Below are positions 11,974 to 23,757 of a stretch of DNA of 64,000 bases, piece after piece. Positions within the stretch are counted from its first letter, which is position 1; every line of letters begins with the position of its first letter. The notes under the pieces are model-generated. The model was not told the origin of the DNA. It made no database searches and saw only the letters and a list, made by a program, of their open reading frames with translations. A program made the position numbers and the translations under genes. The DNA is from Apiospora phragmitis (taxonomy: Eukaryota > Ascomycota > Sordariomycetes > Amphisphaeriales > Apiosporaceae). The stretch spans positions 1,054,001-1,118,000 of the forward strand of contig JAQQWL010000007.1 of assembly GCA_038363925.1 (NCBI GenBank). The letters run 5' to 3'.

Positions 11974-12401
11974 TTTGCGAGCTGTATTCGCATGCTTGAA
12001 GGTTCAGGGTTGTCGCTTTCAGAACTTTCCCCAATTTTTGGTTGAGCAATTGCAAAATGTCAAGCTCTGAACTTAGCGTAATCCCACTTCGCTTCACTGG
12101 GACCCTGCTAAAGATAGCTTATCGATTAGACACAGTGGAGATTCCCCCTCCACCCTCCAAGTTTACAGGGGTATTACAGCCTAAAACTCCCCTGCGACTT
12201 ACAACCACAAGCAAGCACATCACTCTGTCCTGTGAACTCCAATGCTCTGCTTACCTCGCGTAATCAATACACAGTTATACATTATCGATGCTCAAAGACC
12301 CAAGTGATCCCGCAAGAAACCGCCATACTTGAACAGTTGAAATCTTAGCAAAGTGTTTGATCACAGAAGCCATACATGCAATGCGGAAGGAAATAGTGCC
12401 C
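11974..12401. promoter_or_regulatory. Divergent promoter region, PUS1 / amidohydrolase
   Basis: About 430 nt separate the two divergent starts. It should contain both promoters, but I cannot assign a TATA box or known operator with confidence. Confidence 0.4.
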
Positions 12402-13748
12402 ATGTCAGAGTCGACTAAACACATAACAGTCCATACTTCATCTCTGTTCGACTCCAAGCAAAAACGTTTCGTAAATGACGTCTCCATCGTGATTGACGTC
12501 AAAACCGGCCTCATCGCCGACACCTTCACCCGCGGCGACGAGGCGCTCAGCCAAGATGAGCTGTCCCGGCCCGACACGATCGACCTCCGCGGCCTGACGG
12601 TGCTGCCCGGCCTGGTCGATGCCCACACGCACCTCTTCCTGCACCCGTACGCGGACGTCGCCTCGCTGCACCAGATGCGCGACGAGAGCGCCGTGGAGCG
12701 CATCGTGCGGGCCACCAACCACGCCCGCGCCGCCCTGGACGCGGGCTACACCACCTACCGCGACCTCGGCACCGAGGGCCTCGGCGACGCCGACGCCGGC
12801 TTCCGCGACACCATCAACCGCGGCCTAACCCCGGGCCCGCGCATGTTCGTCGCCACCGAGTGCATCGCCTCGAGCGGCGGCTATGAGATCCGGCAAGAGA
12901 GCCGCGGCGGCGCCCTCGGCTGCTGTGGTGGCGGGACCGCCGTCCCCCGCATCTCGGACCCTGCCGACGGCGTCGATGGGGTGCGCGCCGCCGTGCGCCG
13001 ACGACTGGGCGCGGGCGCCGACATTGTCAAGTTCTACGCCGACTACCGCAAGCGCGCCCTGCGGTTCCCTGCGCCGTCTTGGCCAGGGGCCCCGGAGATC
13101 CGGTTCCCGCCTTCGGCGCATCCGCTCTACGGCGCGCGGAACCCCAACACGCTGCTCTTCAACCAAGCCGAGATGGACGCCATGGTCGCCGAGGCGCGGC
13201 TGGCCCACGCGCCCATCGCGGCGCACGCGCACAGCCCCGAGGGCGTCATCATGGCCGCGCGGGCGGGCGTCACGAGCATCGAGCACGGCATGACGCCGAG
13301 CGAGGACGCGCTGCGGGCGATGAAGGAGCACGACGTGCTCTTCGTGCCGACGCTCTCGGTGTTTGAGGCCTCCTTGGATTCCTACGGCGAGGAGGGCGAG
13401 CAAGTATTACGGGAGATCTTACAGCACACGAAGAACGCCTTCGACCGCGGTATTCGTCTGGCGTGCGGCGGTGACACGGGCGCCTTCGCGCACGGGGAGA
13501 ATGTGCGGGAGCTGGAGCTGTTCGCCAAGGCGGGCATCCCGGCGCCCGATGTGCTGAAGGCTGCGACGCTGCGTGGGTGGGAGGTTTGCGGCGGCGATCT
13601 ATGCGGGCGCCGCTTCGGTTACGTCGGGGCTGGCTGGGCGGCGGACCTTGTTGCTGTCTCAGGGGATCCCCTCAAGGACCTCGGCGTTCTGCGGAACGTC
13701 TTGTTTGTGATGAAAGATGGTGAGGTGTACAAGGGCAGCAGCATATGA
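12402..13748 (+). CDS. Metal-dependent amidohydrolase (TIM-barrel)
   Basis: This is a single-exon member of the amidohydrolase superfamily, in the branch with prolidase-like and imidazolonepropionase-related enzymes, which hydrolyse amide or cyclic amide bonds with one or two divalent metals. Ligands appear in the expected order: HxH in VDAHTH, a Lys that is probably carboxylated in DIVKFYAD, His in AAHAHS, His in SIEHG and Asp in CGGDTGAF. The usual small beta-sandwich parts flank the barrel (LRGLTVLPG before it; GWAADLVAVSGDP after it). Starting at ATG 12402 gives 448 residues; an in-frame ATG at 12381 would add seven. No signal peptide is evident, so a cytosolic enzyme is inferred. Some relatives detoxify small molecules, but the substrate cannot be told from sequence. 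Confidence 0.88.
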   Translation: MSESTKHITVHTSSLFDSKQKRFVNDVSIVIDVKTGLIADTFTRGDEALSQDELSRPDTIDLRGLTVLPGLVDAHTHLFLHPYADVASLHQMRDESAVERIVRATNHARAALDAGYTTYRDLGTEGLGDADAGFRDTINRGLTPGPRMFVATECIASSGGYEIRQESRGGALGCCGGGTAVPRISDPADGVDGVRAAVRRRLGAGADIVKFYADYRKRALRFPAPSWPGAPEIRFPPSAHPLYGARNPNTLLFNQAEMDAMVAEARLAHAPIAAHAHSPEGVIMAARAGVTSIEHGMTPSEDALRAMKEHDVLFVPTLSVFEASLDSYGEEGEQVLREILQHTKNAFDRGIRLACGGDTGAFAHGENVRELELFAKAGIPAPDVLKAATLRGWEVCGGDLCGRRFGYVGAGWAADLVAVSGDPLKDLGVLRNVLFVMKDGEVYKGSSI

Positions 13749-14684
13749 CCATGAAGCACATGGGTATCAGAACCGGCGTAGAAGATGTAGCAATCAAACC
13801 ACAATTTGGTTCCTGCTCAAGAAGTACCAAGCTTTACCTACTAATCGTCTCCTGGGCTGTTTTTGGTTGGTCTTACTCCATTGGCGGATGCACCGGGTAG
13901 GTATTGTAGTATTCTAATCCCCGAAAAGCCGGTGACGGTTCTCTCCTTGCTTCCTGGGCTGTTTGGCTCGTAATCTTGAAAGACTTTCGACTTGACTAAA
14001 TGTTTATTTGAATCTACCTCTGGTTTAGAAAGGGGCCATTCTGCTAACACCCGATCACATAACTGAATACATCATAGCTTAGTCATGGTTTTCTCAATTG
14101 TCATTCCTGATCCTGACCGTTTCGTCAAGATGGGCTGTGAATCTTTACATCAGCCTGGATATAGCACCACTACCGACGCAACCTTCTTAGGATGACAGCC
14201 AAATTACTTCTTCCTGAACTCCAAGAGAAAATACATTGTAATTTTTTATTACTCATTATTGTTCGCAGTATGAATTTGAAGATATAAAGGATTAGACCAT
14301 TAACTATGCGGTCCATAACTTTGACACACGGCATCTATCTAGCCAGACTTGAGAACACCCTGTACACTCCTGATTTATTGCGACCCATGCTCTGTTTCGT
14401 TTAAACAATTTGTTTGGAACTCGGTAAGCTTACAATGGGATTTCAAAGTTATAGGTAGGATCCCATACATCATTGCCATTATAAAAAAGGACGTGCTAAT
14501 AGTACGGCAGACGTGTAACTTTGATCTGTATGACCCCCTATCTACTGGAACCCCTACCCCCTGTACTTGGCCATATCCTTATCTTCAAAGGTTTAGCGAA
14601 AATCCGCCCTAAATGAAAATCACTGTTCCCCATCTCTGAAGCGATCTAGTGCCACTAAGGATTGTCGTTTGTTATTGCAATGGA
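13749..14684. other. AT-rich spacer
   Basis: This 0.94-kb stretch is AT-rich, especially 14220-14480, with no plausible coding frame. It lies between the amidohydrolase 3' end and the 3' end of the convergent DUF7708 gene. Confidence 0.5.
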
Positions 14685-16450
14685 TCAGATAGCTCTTTTT
14701 ATACGGTCCCGCCAAATCCGACGGCCCCTCGTCCCGTCACCGCGTTGCCTTATAGGCTCTGGACGGGCTCGAAGGACAGGTACGTATACCGGTGCTCCCT
14801 TGGCTGAGTTACCCAGTATATAGGGGTGGTCTGGGACCCGCGTTGCCATGAACACCTTTAGCTGTGTACGTACCCCACGAGCTGACATGTCCTGGAATAT
14901 CCTGTTGAATATTCGAGGCCAGGTCACCGGGATCTTCTGGTCTCCTAAGACGCCCGCGTCTATAATGACATATACTGCCGGGACCTGGCTGATAATGCTG
15001 CCGAATAGCGTCAACAAGTCATCTTCAGAGTTGTGCCCCCGAAGTTGAGCACAAATCCGAGCGCCGAGAGCCTGCTTTACTTGAAGGTTCGGAAGTTGTA
15101 AAGCTTGTGCTATAAGGGACCTAACAACCTCTTCCGTGGACAGCGAGCGGCTACCTGCTCCCCCGAAAAAGCCTTTCGCTGGCTCGAGGACCCAAACGGC
15201 GGGAACACCTAAGGCTTTTAATAGCTCCACTATAGACACAAGAAGATTTTGGACCTGAAACCTTCGATCCCAAGTATTCTTGAGTAGTAAGATGGAGGAC
15301 TGAGGTGAGCTTGACCACTGTGTGAGCATCCGCGTGGTCCATGACAGATCCATGTCGCTGGGACGTTGACGCAACGTCTGGGTTTTCTGGATCAGCTTCT
15401 GCTGGTAGATGACGTTTGGATTCAGCAGTCTAGGGTTGGTCAAACTCTCCAGTAGATTCGTCAACTGCAGATCTTCAAGACGAAGATTCGTCTCTAAGAA
15501 ACCCCCCTGTGTAACACTTCTAAGTGCTGGGAATTGTCAAATCATACAACAAAGTATTACAACAAAGCTTTGGCTTGAGATACTTACAGATAATCATCTC
15601 CCTCATTTGCTGCAACTCCGCATGCATATCCACCAGGGTGCTGTTCCTGCTGTCCATCTTCAAGTGCATCACCCTCTGCTCGGCTTGGGAGCCAGACAAG
15701 GCCAGCTTGTCTACCAGATCGGATCGCAACTTGATCTCCTCGAGAAGGTCTCCATATTGTAGGCTAACGGGCCGGGAGACGGAATGCCACACATGCTTCA
15801 ACCAACCCTCCTGGAACCAGTTGCGAGCTCTGATGAGGAACTTGATGATGTAAGCGTAGAGCTCAGCCACTGAGCGTCTGAGGCGACTTGTGGGATACAG
15901 GATCAATGTGAGTTCAACTCTTGGCAGTAGTTGAGCTATCTGACAAAGAGCTTTCGTCAAGGTGGAGATAGTCGCTTCGTGGTTTAGAAATGACTGCCGA
16001 CATAGTATACTTAGCTATATTGAACGGGGTCCGAGTGACCAGGGGGCGAACGTACCACGAGCAACATCTTGATGGCACCCCATGCCAACGCAACATATTC
16101 AGGATGGTGCTGCGCAAACACTTCTATGATATTGCCGTAGTGAGATAAGAGCGACGCAAGCTTTCCCAGTCTGTCTTTTATTTTTTGGTTTTTCTTGTTC
16201 GCAAGATATGTGGACTGAGCCTGCAAAACTGCCTTGCGTACTGCTGGTAGTGTTGGTGAATTCTGCGCCTCATGGACTTTAGATGGATCACTGGTCAATT
16301 CCGAGGCGAAGATTATGAAGCCCTCTTGATACACCTCTTGAGCCACGGTATATCTTCGCACGAATTAGTCATCTGCAAGTACGGTCCGAATTCACAATAG
16401 GCATACTCATCTACCACGTCATCACTGAACCACTTTTCGAGGCTCTGCAT
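14685..16450 (-). CDS. DUF7708-domain protein (NLR N-terminal-domain type, no NTPase)
   Basis: The model has four exons: 16450-16407, 16353-16056, 15993-15588 and 15526-14685, with introns of 53, 62 and 61 nt. It keeps phase throughout and gives 529 residues. Start is the ATG at 16450 (MQSLEKWFSDDVVDEY). Residues about 60-180 match the fungal DUF7708 domain, with IIEVFAQHHPEYVALAWGAIK as the clearest block, continuing across intron 2 as FLNHEATISTLTKALCQIA. In many fungi this domain caps NACHT or NB-ARC STAND proteins. Here no P-loop follows; instead there is a long C-terminal region with VYVIIDAGVLGDQ, which may be a degenerate Walker-B-like strand. It starts 309 nt from the divergent AAA+ gene. 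Role unknown; a signalling or incompatibility function would be pure inference. Confidence 0.72.
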
Positions 16451-16759
16451 CTTCCTTTTCGGTTTTGTTTTCGATCAAATCTGGGACGATGGAATCCAGA
16501 TAAGCCGCAGTAAGACGAGATAAGTAGCTGAGGGGGTGGTCGAGATAAGCGCCATCAGTCAGCCAACCAACTGGCCCAGTCAACCATTCAATCGCGGGGG
16601 CGATCTTGGCCAAAAGCAATGTTGTATGTAATATTGACCCCGCTGCCGGGTTCTAGCCATCGTTCTCGATCTTGCCCTCGCTCATTCAATGCTCACCAGT
16701 GAGTGTTCTACCCCGAGAGCATTATTCCATTATAAGCTGAGTATTGTAATCAGTCGCCC
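16451..16759. promoter_or_regulatory. Shared divergent promoter, DUF7708 gene / AAA+ gene
   Basis: The two start codons face away from each other across 309 nt, so any regulatory sequence here could serve both genes. No recognised motif was identified. Confidence 0.4.
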
Positions 16760-19700
16760 ATGAGGTAAGCCTTTCTGTATTAGAGATCCAGGCATAGCTT
16801 TCTTCACGCAAACTCAACTAGCTGACACTATTCCAGCGAGGTCTCCGAAAACCCACTAGTAGCAACCTCGGCTTTGCTCGACGGCCTTCTCGCCGACGAC
16901 CTCGACGCGGCAACAGAGCTGTGGAAGTCTAAGCTTCCAATCGACAAGTCGAGGAAATTAGATGAGATAGAGGCGGAACCGCAGTCGGTACGTTCGCAGG
17001 ACATTCAAGTGCGCCTTGACAAAGGTATAATTTCCGAAATCACGATATCGCGGGACCGAACACGGACTTCCGACTACTCCCTTGACCAAATAATTGCTGC
17101 GAAAAGTACTTCCCGAAAGAGAGAAATCTCGCAGACCGACTGGCAGCATACCGACGGGAAAGAGACCTCTCAGCTTTGGTGCGAAGAGCTATTGAGTGTA
17201 TCCAGATCAGCATCAAAGGTATATCGTACCTGCATCACTTTAGGGATACTACACGCTGATTTTGCTTCGCAGTTACGTTCAAATAAATGGGACAATCGCG
17301 CATTCCTCAATATCCTCGACTTTGGTAGCTGTGGCATCCCCTGGCATGCGATCGCCAAGGAAACTGAACAGCTCTTCCAATCAAAAATCCACACCCGAAA
17401 GCTCCCTTCATTAGGGCTCGACGCAGACAGCGACGAGGACACCGTGGTCGGCGATAACCCTTTACTCGAATATACATCGGGAAAACATTTACCAGTCAAC
17501 GCTGGCGGTTCCTCGCGTGCGCAACCTTGGAACGAGGGGATCGAGCCGGCCACAACAAAGTCAACGGATGTGAAAAGGATAATGGCTGGTAAAGAAGTGG
17601 ACAGCAATGTCGACCTGGACATATTAAGATCGCTCTTGAAGAGGATTGAAAAGCTCGAAGCAGACAACGTGAGCCTGAGGGATATCATTAAGCAGCATGA
17701 TCCAGACGGCCCAGAAACAAAGCCGCCGAATGGGTGGAAAGAGGTGCATCGAGTGGGAGAACGCATGTACCTGGACGAGCCATCGTGGCTGCCGCAGGAG
17801 GACGGACAACTGATCCTGAAAGGGCACGAACCCTTGTTGGGCGAGGAATCGTATCTGGAAAGACACCCAGAAATTGTCTTCCTGGTCTTTCTAAAGTACG
17901 ATACAAACAACACTCAAAATTCGGGATCAGACTATCAAAGCAATTCCATCAGCGACTCAGTTGTACCAACGATGGAGAGTATCCGCATGACCACGATGCT
18001 TATGAAGCAGGCTTACGATTGCTTCCTCGACAAGACACGAATGAGCGGAACAAAGTCTTCCTACTCTCCGTATGAGGTTAATGCGCCCTACCTATTTTGG
18101 TACTTTGCAAAATCAGAGCTCAGTAGCGTGTTGACGACATTGGCTGATGAGCATTGTGAACTCATACATCTTCTGGGTGATTATATTGAGAAGACCCAGG
18201 GTACACTTTACAGCCAAATGTCAAAAGAACTCGAGGGCGGCTGGATAAAACCTAATCGACTTGAGTTCCTATTCCGACCTGGGAATATCTTAGTAAGCTA
18301 CTCAAACGGCTTACCCCAAGGACACGTCATACGAGATTTCGCTACATGCTTCACTCCTCCAGGGACAACTTTACGAGCGTAACCGTGAGCACATGGACAA
18401 TCACAGTGGATGACTTATTCCGGCGCAAGGAATCAAGATGGACAGTGTCGAGATTTCCTGAAGATAAAGATCCTAAGGAGGTAAAGATCACCTCTTTGGC
18501 CGTCTATCCCCTATCTTTTGCGGATGACCATCTCGTTCTGATTTTGGAAAAGCGGTCAACACTTTTCTGGCAGTGCCGCAACCACCAACTCGTCCAATAC
18601 ATCCAAGATCTTCACAGAAACGTAGGTACCCTATGCGACTTCAGAGAACTCTAGTACTGAATCTATACAGGAGCCGCAGCGATATATAGTTGACCATAAG
18701 ACATTCAAGAAGGTCCATATGAGCGGTCCCAGCAATATGCCTCTTGTAAGCGAGGTTTTAAATTTTGACGCGGAGACTGGACCAAGCGGTGATCACTGTT
18801 ACTTATTCCCAGCCGAGACCATCGCTTACAACCTTGAGCGGAAGTCCTGGGTAGGTGATTTCAATATCAGGGACACCTTCCACCGTGGCAATTACTAATA
18901 CTTCCCGCAGAAGACATCGCGGTTGACAATGTCTCTGAGGTCCAATGGGATAAGAAAGCCTTCGATAATCTGGTGCTGAGTGACAGTAGAACCAAAGAGC
19001 TGATCCATGCTCTTATAACTACCAAGCTCGCCGCCGAAGAGGGCCAAGGGGCTGACCTGATCAAGGGGAAAGGCAATGGGCTGATCATGCTACTCCACGG
19101 TGGGCCCGGCACCGGGAAGACATTCACGGCTGAGGCAGTGGCCGAGATCGCCGAGAAGCCCCTCTTCCGCGTCACCTGCGGCGACATCGGCACGAAGCCG
19201 CAGGACGTCGAGAAGTACTTGGAGTCCGTCTTCTACCTGGCGCGGACGTGGGACTGTGTGATCCTGCTGGACGAGGCCGACGTCTTCCTGGAGCAGCGGG
19301 CCTGTCGGACCTCGACCGCAACGCGCTGGTGTCGGTGTTCCTGCGGGTGCTCGAGTACTTCGAGGGCATCCTGGTGCTGACGTCAAATCGGGTCGGCACC
19401 TTCGACGAGGCCTTCAAGTCGCGCATCCAGCTGGCGCTGCAATACCCAACCTCAACGTGCCGCAGCGGCGCAAGATCTGGCGCACCTTCCTCAACCGCCT
19501 CCGCCACATCTCCGTCGGCCAGATCGACTACGACGACATCCTCGACAACCTCGACGACCTGGCGCGCCGAGACATCAACGGCCGCGGCATCCGTAACGCC
19601 CTCACCACGGCCCGGCAGCTGGCCCAGTACCGAAAGCAAGTCATGACGTTTACCGACCTCGAATACGTGATCGACGTCGCCTCCAAGTTTGACGACTACA

Positions 19701-19765
19701 TTCAGACCGAGGTACGCGAGGGTCTGACTGACGACCAGCTTGCTCGGGAAAGAGGTGATCGGTAA
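16760..19765 (+). CDS. DUF7025 / AAA+ ATPase (three single-base frameshifts)
   Basis: This is a large fungal AAA+ protein. Proposed exons are 16760-16764, 16837-18621, 18671-18854 and 18911-19765. The first exon is only ATGAG; its splice (GTAAGC, GCTGAC branch, CCAG) yields a start MSEVSENPLVATS. The N-terminal half has a coiled-coil segment (about residues 255-285) and then the DUF7025 region. The AAA module shows Walker A GGPGTGKTF, Walker B CVILLDEADVFLEQR, sensor 1 LTSNRVGTFDEAFKSR and a lid with RGIRNALTTARQLAQ. Three bases appear to be missing, near 18335, at about 19302 (before CTGTCGGAC) and at about 19447 (CCC for CCCC). Adding them gives exactly 944 codons. Members are often annotated as mitochondrial or proteasome-like ATPases, but function is unproven. 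It is divergent from the DUF7708 gene. Confidence 0.82.
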
Positions 19766-20689
19766 ACTCTCGATCCAATATGACTTTAATTATAGACTCT
19801 TATCAATTTGTTTCGGATTGTATCTCGTTAGACGAGTATATTAGCTTTCGTTTTAAGTATACGAACCATTATAACCGACCCTCTTACTAGTTTAGCAAAG
19901 TCGTGAGCTCTAATCAGTCAGCTGAAAGGATCGGTACGATCACAATCAGCAAGAATTTCAAATATATCACAGGGGACCAGCTGGGACTTCAAGTGACACA
20001 CAAATACGGCTGACGCTGACGGCTGTTATGCATATAAGCCGGGAAGCCACTGCAGCTGACGCTGGGGAAACACGCCCTTAGAAACATTCCAGATAAGACA
20101 GACCCTTAGTCCTGCCTGTGGTCGTTCAAGATGTCATCCATGGCCTTTTTCTATGGCCTCACTAGACAGATCAGAGCCCAACGAATTCTCTAGTGGTGCG
20201 TAACAGTGTTAATCTTGGCAACCTATGCGGTGTGTATTGGTCTATTGGACTATATCTGCATGACAAGCTCCTGGCCAAATGTAATAGTTAAGCATATCTC
20301 GGAAAGAAGCATATCCTGTGGTTAACGATATACCAGAGAACTGTGATTCCAAACTAGTATTACTTGACTACGAGTATGCAACCACCCTCGACATCGTCAC
20401 AGACGCAGCAAGTGAGATACTCTCAATTTTCTCGGTTTACTCCAAGCTACTAATATCTACTATCTTGTTGTCCTGATTTCATCCAACCTTGGCTGGAAGC
20501 CCATATTCCTTAGCAGAAGAAGATATTACTTGCTTTCATCTGCTCCTTGACCATCGCGTCGCGTGATGGTGGTTGCTGCGATTATCAGAATCACAGGTGG
20601 CGGCCTTGGAAGAGCGCCGGTCTTGTCTTAGCTTCTGCTCTGAAACTCGGTTGAGATGACGCTTGGTAAGCATAATTCCAATAGGAATA
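19766..20689. other. AT-rich spacer
   Basis: No supported gene. The first 150 nt after the AAA+ stop are strongly AT-rich and may hold the 3' end. Confidence 0.5.
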
Positions 20690-20879
20690 CTGCCAGTTGG
20701 CTGATGCCATGGGAAATTTGGTTTCTATAGCAATATTTGTCGCTTGTATTGCCTCTTTTCGAAGCCTATACCTGCACAGCAAATATACTCAACAGCAGGA
20801 TAACAAGCTCGCACTTCCGCCCCAAAGAGCCCCGCGCGTCGCCCATTCCTCTCGTCTATCGGTATTGACACAGTGCTGA
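20690..20879 (+). pseudogene. Possible relic of a fungal rhodopsin-like integral membrane protein
   Basis: The frame contains LVSIAIFVACIASFRSLY, resembling the last transmembrane helix and 'FRSLF' tail of the large fungal seven-helix family (PF20684). It is followed by a short polar tail and stop. Nothing upstream supplies the other six helices, so if real it is a last-exon remnant. A chance hydrophobic frame is possible. Confidence 0.3.
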
Positions 20880-20975
20880 GTGCAGAAAGCGATCGCTGGG
20901 TGGCCGTGCCAATATATGAGAGCGAAGATGCCCTGCCCCTGTCAAAGCAACAGGACTCACGAATAAAGTCTTCCG

Positions 20976-22081
20976 TTACAGTAGTCTTCCGCTATAGTGT
21001 GTTCTGAGACCGAACAATGCTTCCATTAGTGGAGAGAACGGAAATATTTCCCTGGTCGTTTTCTCCAATACCAGCCGGCCTTCTACAACAGGAAGACCAG
21101 GTCCCTGTCCGGCATACTCCACAACCCCCTGCATGTGCCTGAAGAACATCACTCGGGCCCGCTGCATCTCGTCGGGCCACTCGAAGCCCTTATTGGCCGG
21201 CGGGAACGCGTGAACCAGCTTGCGCGACGCCGGGTCCTTGCGCACCGGTCCGCACTCGTCCACATGCGCAACGAATCCGGCCTCCCCGGCGTACCGTCGG
21301 AACGGAAAGTCCCAGAACGACGTCTCAGGCAGCCAGCGCATGGGATCCCGAGTCAGCGGCGCGTTGGAAGCGCAGGCCTGACAGAACACGCCGTCACGGA
21401 AGGTGCGGGTTGTGGGATCCCAGTACGGGGCTGGGAGCACCACGATGTAGCGCACACTGAGCGGAGCGAAGAAACCCCATGGTGGTGGATCCTGTTCGAG
21501 AGAAAGGCTAGATCTGTTGATGTAGTCTGGTCGCGGGCTTTCCGGTTCGGAGTCTACTAGGTGGTAAATAAACTTGGCTTTCCTAGACTTTGTTGAAATA
21601 CTCGGCTTGTTGGCAGTGTATATCCCCGCGGTGGCAAACCTCTCAGTATATGTAGATAACGTCGGTCCATGACCAGTTGTTCTCGTGAGACATAGCCCAC
21701 CCCGCACATCCCATACCTCCCGGCGGGGATGGTCGCGCATGGGATACCTGCCGATACCAGATCTGCTGACTTTGCTCGGTTGTCGGCCTGTAAAGAGTTC
21801 GGGGTGGATCTGGTGTTAGTGTGCACCGCTTTGGGACGTACTGTGGTCTTAGACGAAAGAAGCGGTAACACAAACGCTCTGCTGTCAAGAGATAGAAGAA
21901 ATCGCCGTAGCTGTCGCATCCAGGACTCCGACGGTAATGCCAAGTCGTGTAGCCCTTCATCGATGAAATGGGCCGGCAAACTGTCGTGAAGCAGCACATT
22001 CCCCAGAAACTGACCTGGAGAAGGCGATTTGAAGGTACACGACTCGAATTGCGTGACTATGGGTTGATCGCTGCCCGCCAT
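20976..22081 (-). CDS. Conserved-looking hypothetical protein (frame interrupted)
   Basis: I do not recognise this family. Exon 1 runs from ATG 22081 to 21842, followed by a credible intron (21841-21788, GTACGT, CACTAAC branch, TTTACAG). The second exon's end (21600-20976) has strong coding character, with RYIVVLPAPYWDPTTRTF, a Cys pair in FCQACASN and HVDECGPVRK. The two frames differ by one base between 21740 and 21560; one missing base makes the total 351 codons. An alternative 77-nt intron near 21720-21640 would also restore the frame. A third frame (21780-21655) looks protein-like too, so the middle of the model is uncertain. No signal peptide or membrane segment is seen. The gene sits between two fragments of other genes, a region with signs of rearrangement. 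Confidence 0.5.
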
Positions 22082-22439
22082 ACTCAAGGTGTGTAGTCAG
22101 AACTTGTAGAAGCGAGGTTTGACGATCAGGCCAGTTTCGGAAGACGCTTTGAGTGCGCATTGCTAGCAGGCTTGTATGAAGTCTTCGACACGCACAGCTT
22201 GGGGGTTGCCTGCTTGGCTTAAAAATGACAGCGGACCGTGGCGGTTCAGTTGAAATCATACATACAACTGAAAGAGATGTTTGTGCGCAGATCAAACGAA
22301 GCCCATCGACCCCTCACGCTTGTGCACGACAGCAAGACAGCAAGATAGCTAAGGAAGGCTCACCTTGGTTGCCGCATTAGGAAACGGCCAAACCCGGAAG
22401 GTTCGACAGCATGTTCTCGGCTACAAGTGTGAACGAAAA
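22082..22439. other. Spacer
   Basis: This is the upstream region of the minus-strand hypothetical gene. No gene or motif is supported. Confidence 0.5.
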
Positions 22440-22565
22440 CTCATGGAAAAGCACACATGCAGTGAATGACATAAGTGCGCTGGACAGTGTTAAGATTTCC
22501 GGACGGGCAAGATCCTAAGGAGTTAAATATCACCTCTTTGGCCCTTTATCACCTATCTTTGTCTG
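22440..22565 (+). pseudogene. Degenerate copy of a DUF7025 gene segment
   Basis: The stretch AAGATCCTAAGGAG and, after one differing region, ATCACCTCTTTGGCC match the DUF7025 part of the AAA+ gene at 18468-18502. The similarity extends at lower level upstream to 18395. Internal deletions and substitutions leave no frame, so this is a broken duplicate of that gene or of a close paralogue, on the same strand, about 4 kb downstream. Confidence 0.7.
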
Positions 22566-22916
22566 AATACAGCCTCTAAAGCCGAAATCGAATTTGCCAA
22601 TGCATTCTCCCAGGTATTGGGGATGACGTAGGTTATCATAATCCTGCCACCACAGCCCCCGTGCAGAGCCTCTTCGCCGACCATCAAGTCAAGTCAAGTG
22701 ACTGAGGAGCCGCAATATTCAAAAAAGCCTCAAACAGTACGGGATCCCAGTACATGCTTAGTCTACAATCAAGATCAAATATTGCTCTTCCAAATATCCT
22801 GTTCACGATCAGAAACCAAGTCTATAATCCTTGCCACTCCGAAGTGCGATGATTGTAAGTTAAGTGCCTAAGTATATAGTGTAATAATTTTGGTAGACTG
22901 AGGGCCACTTCCTCAG
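22566..22916. other. Spacer
   Basis: No further similarity to the AAA+ gene could be traced by eye, and no gene is supported. Confidence 0.4.
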
Positions 22917-23492
22917 TCACGGCCCCCCAAGTCTTTTTCGCGGACCAAGCCCTCCCTTCTTGGGCCTCTCGGCTGGCCTGCCATAGACTTCACCTTGAGA
23001 TTCCGCGATGCTTTGGATCTCACTAAAGCCTATAGTGCCCATTTCAAGCGAGACCAGCACAAGCTGGATCGACTCGAACGTGACTCTCGCTGTGCCGCCT
23101 ACGGTACCGTCCTGGCCACGGGACACGAGAACGACAGTTTCGTCGGCGGGGGACTGCTGGTCCAGCACGGCGAAGTTGGACGCTCCGGCCACGTGCTGCG
23201 GTTCCGCCGCTTGGTCAGTGGAAGCAGAGATGTAGGGGCGGAAGGACTCTTCGAGTGGCGGGATTGTGGCCTTGTCGGATATCATACTCGAACCGTCATC
23301 GCAGGCCTCGACTATAGCCAGCTCACATTCGCTGCCGGGGGCCAGGTCGTTGCTGCCGGCACGGGCATCCGTGAGCAGCTTGTTCAGGATCTAGGAAAAT
23401 AAAGATGAGCCGATGTACATGTTTGCTGAAGTTCTTGGGTGACTGACTGCGATGGGGATTTTGGCGATGCAGCAGACAGGGAATGGGGCCAT
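22917..23492 (-). CDS. Small hypothetical protein
   Basis: The model has two exons, 23492-23448 and 23390-22917, with a 57-nt intron (GTCAGT...TTCCTAG) in phase 0, giving 172 residues. The start MAPFPVCCIAKIPIA could be a weak hydrophobic leader. The body is acidic with LEES and VTFESIQLVLVSLEMG, and the C terminus is basic (GPRKRLGGP). I recognise no domain. Support comes from the long open frame, coherent splice sites and codon usage; homology is not evident, so it may be lineage-specific. Confidence 0.45.
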
Positions 23493-23757
23493 TGTGTGAA
23501 AGTGCCTATGGAGTTCCTTTGGGATGGAAGATGAGGACAGTGACTTGTTTGCCCCTTTTACGCACTACTTGCAGTCGCTAAGTCAAACCACCCGCATAAG
23601 TGCTGACGAATGACGTCACGCTGAAATAGATCGTCTCATCTTTTATCAAGTAGCCTTTTCTCATTACCACTTCTAGCATTCCTGTAATACGGGTTTGGGG
23701 TATATTCGTAAGCTCCCAGTATCAACACCAAAATCATCTCTCATCTTCCATCTCTTC

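Noticed and set aside
16422..16619. Minus-strand 65-codon frame as first exon of the DUF7708 gene
   Set aside because: Starting at ATG 16450 in another frame with a 53-nt intron keeps phase through four exons, so the longer frame is a shadow.
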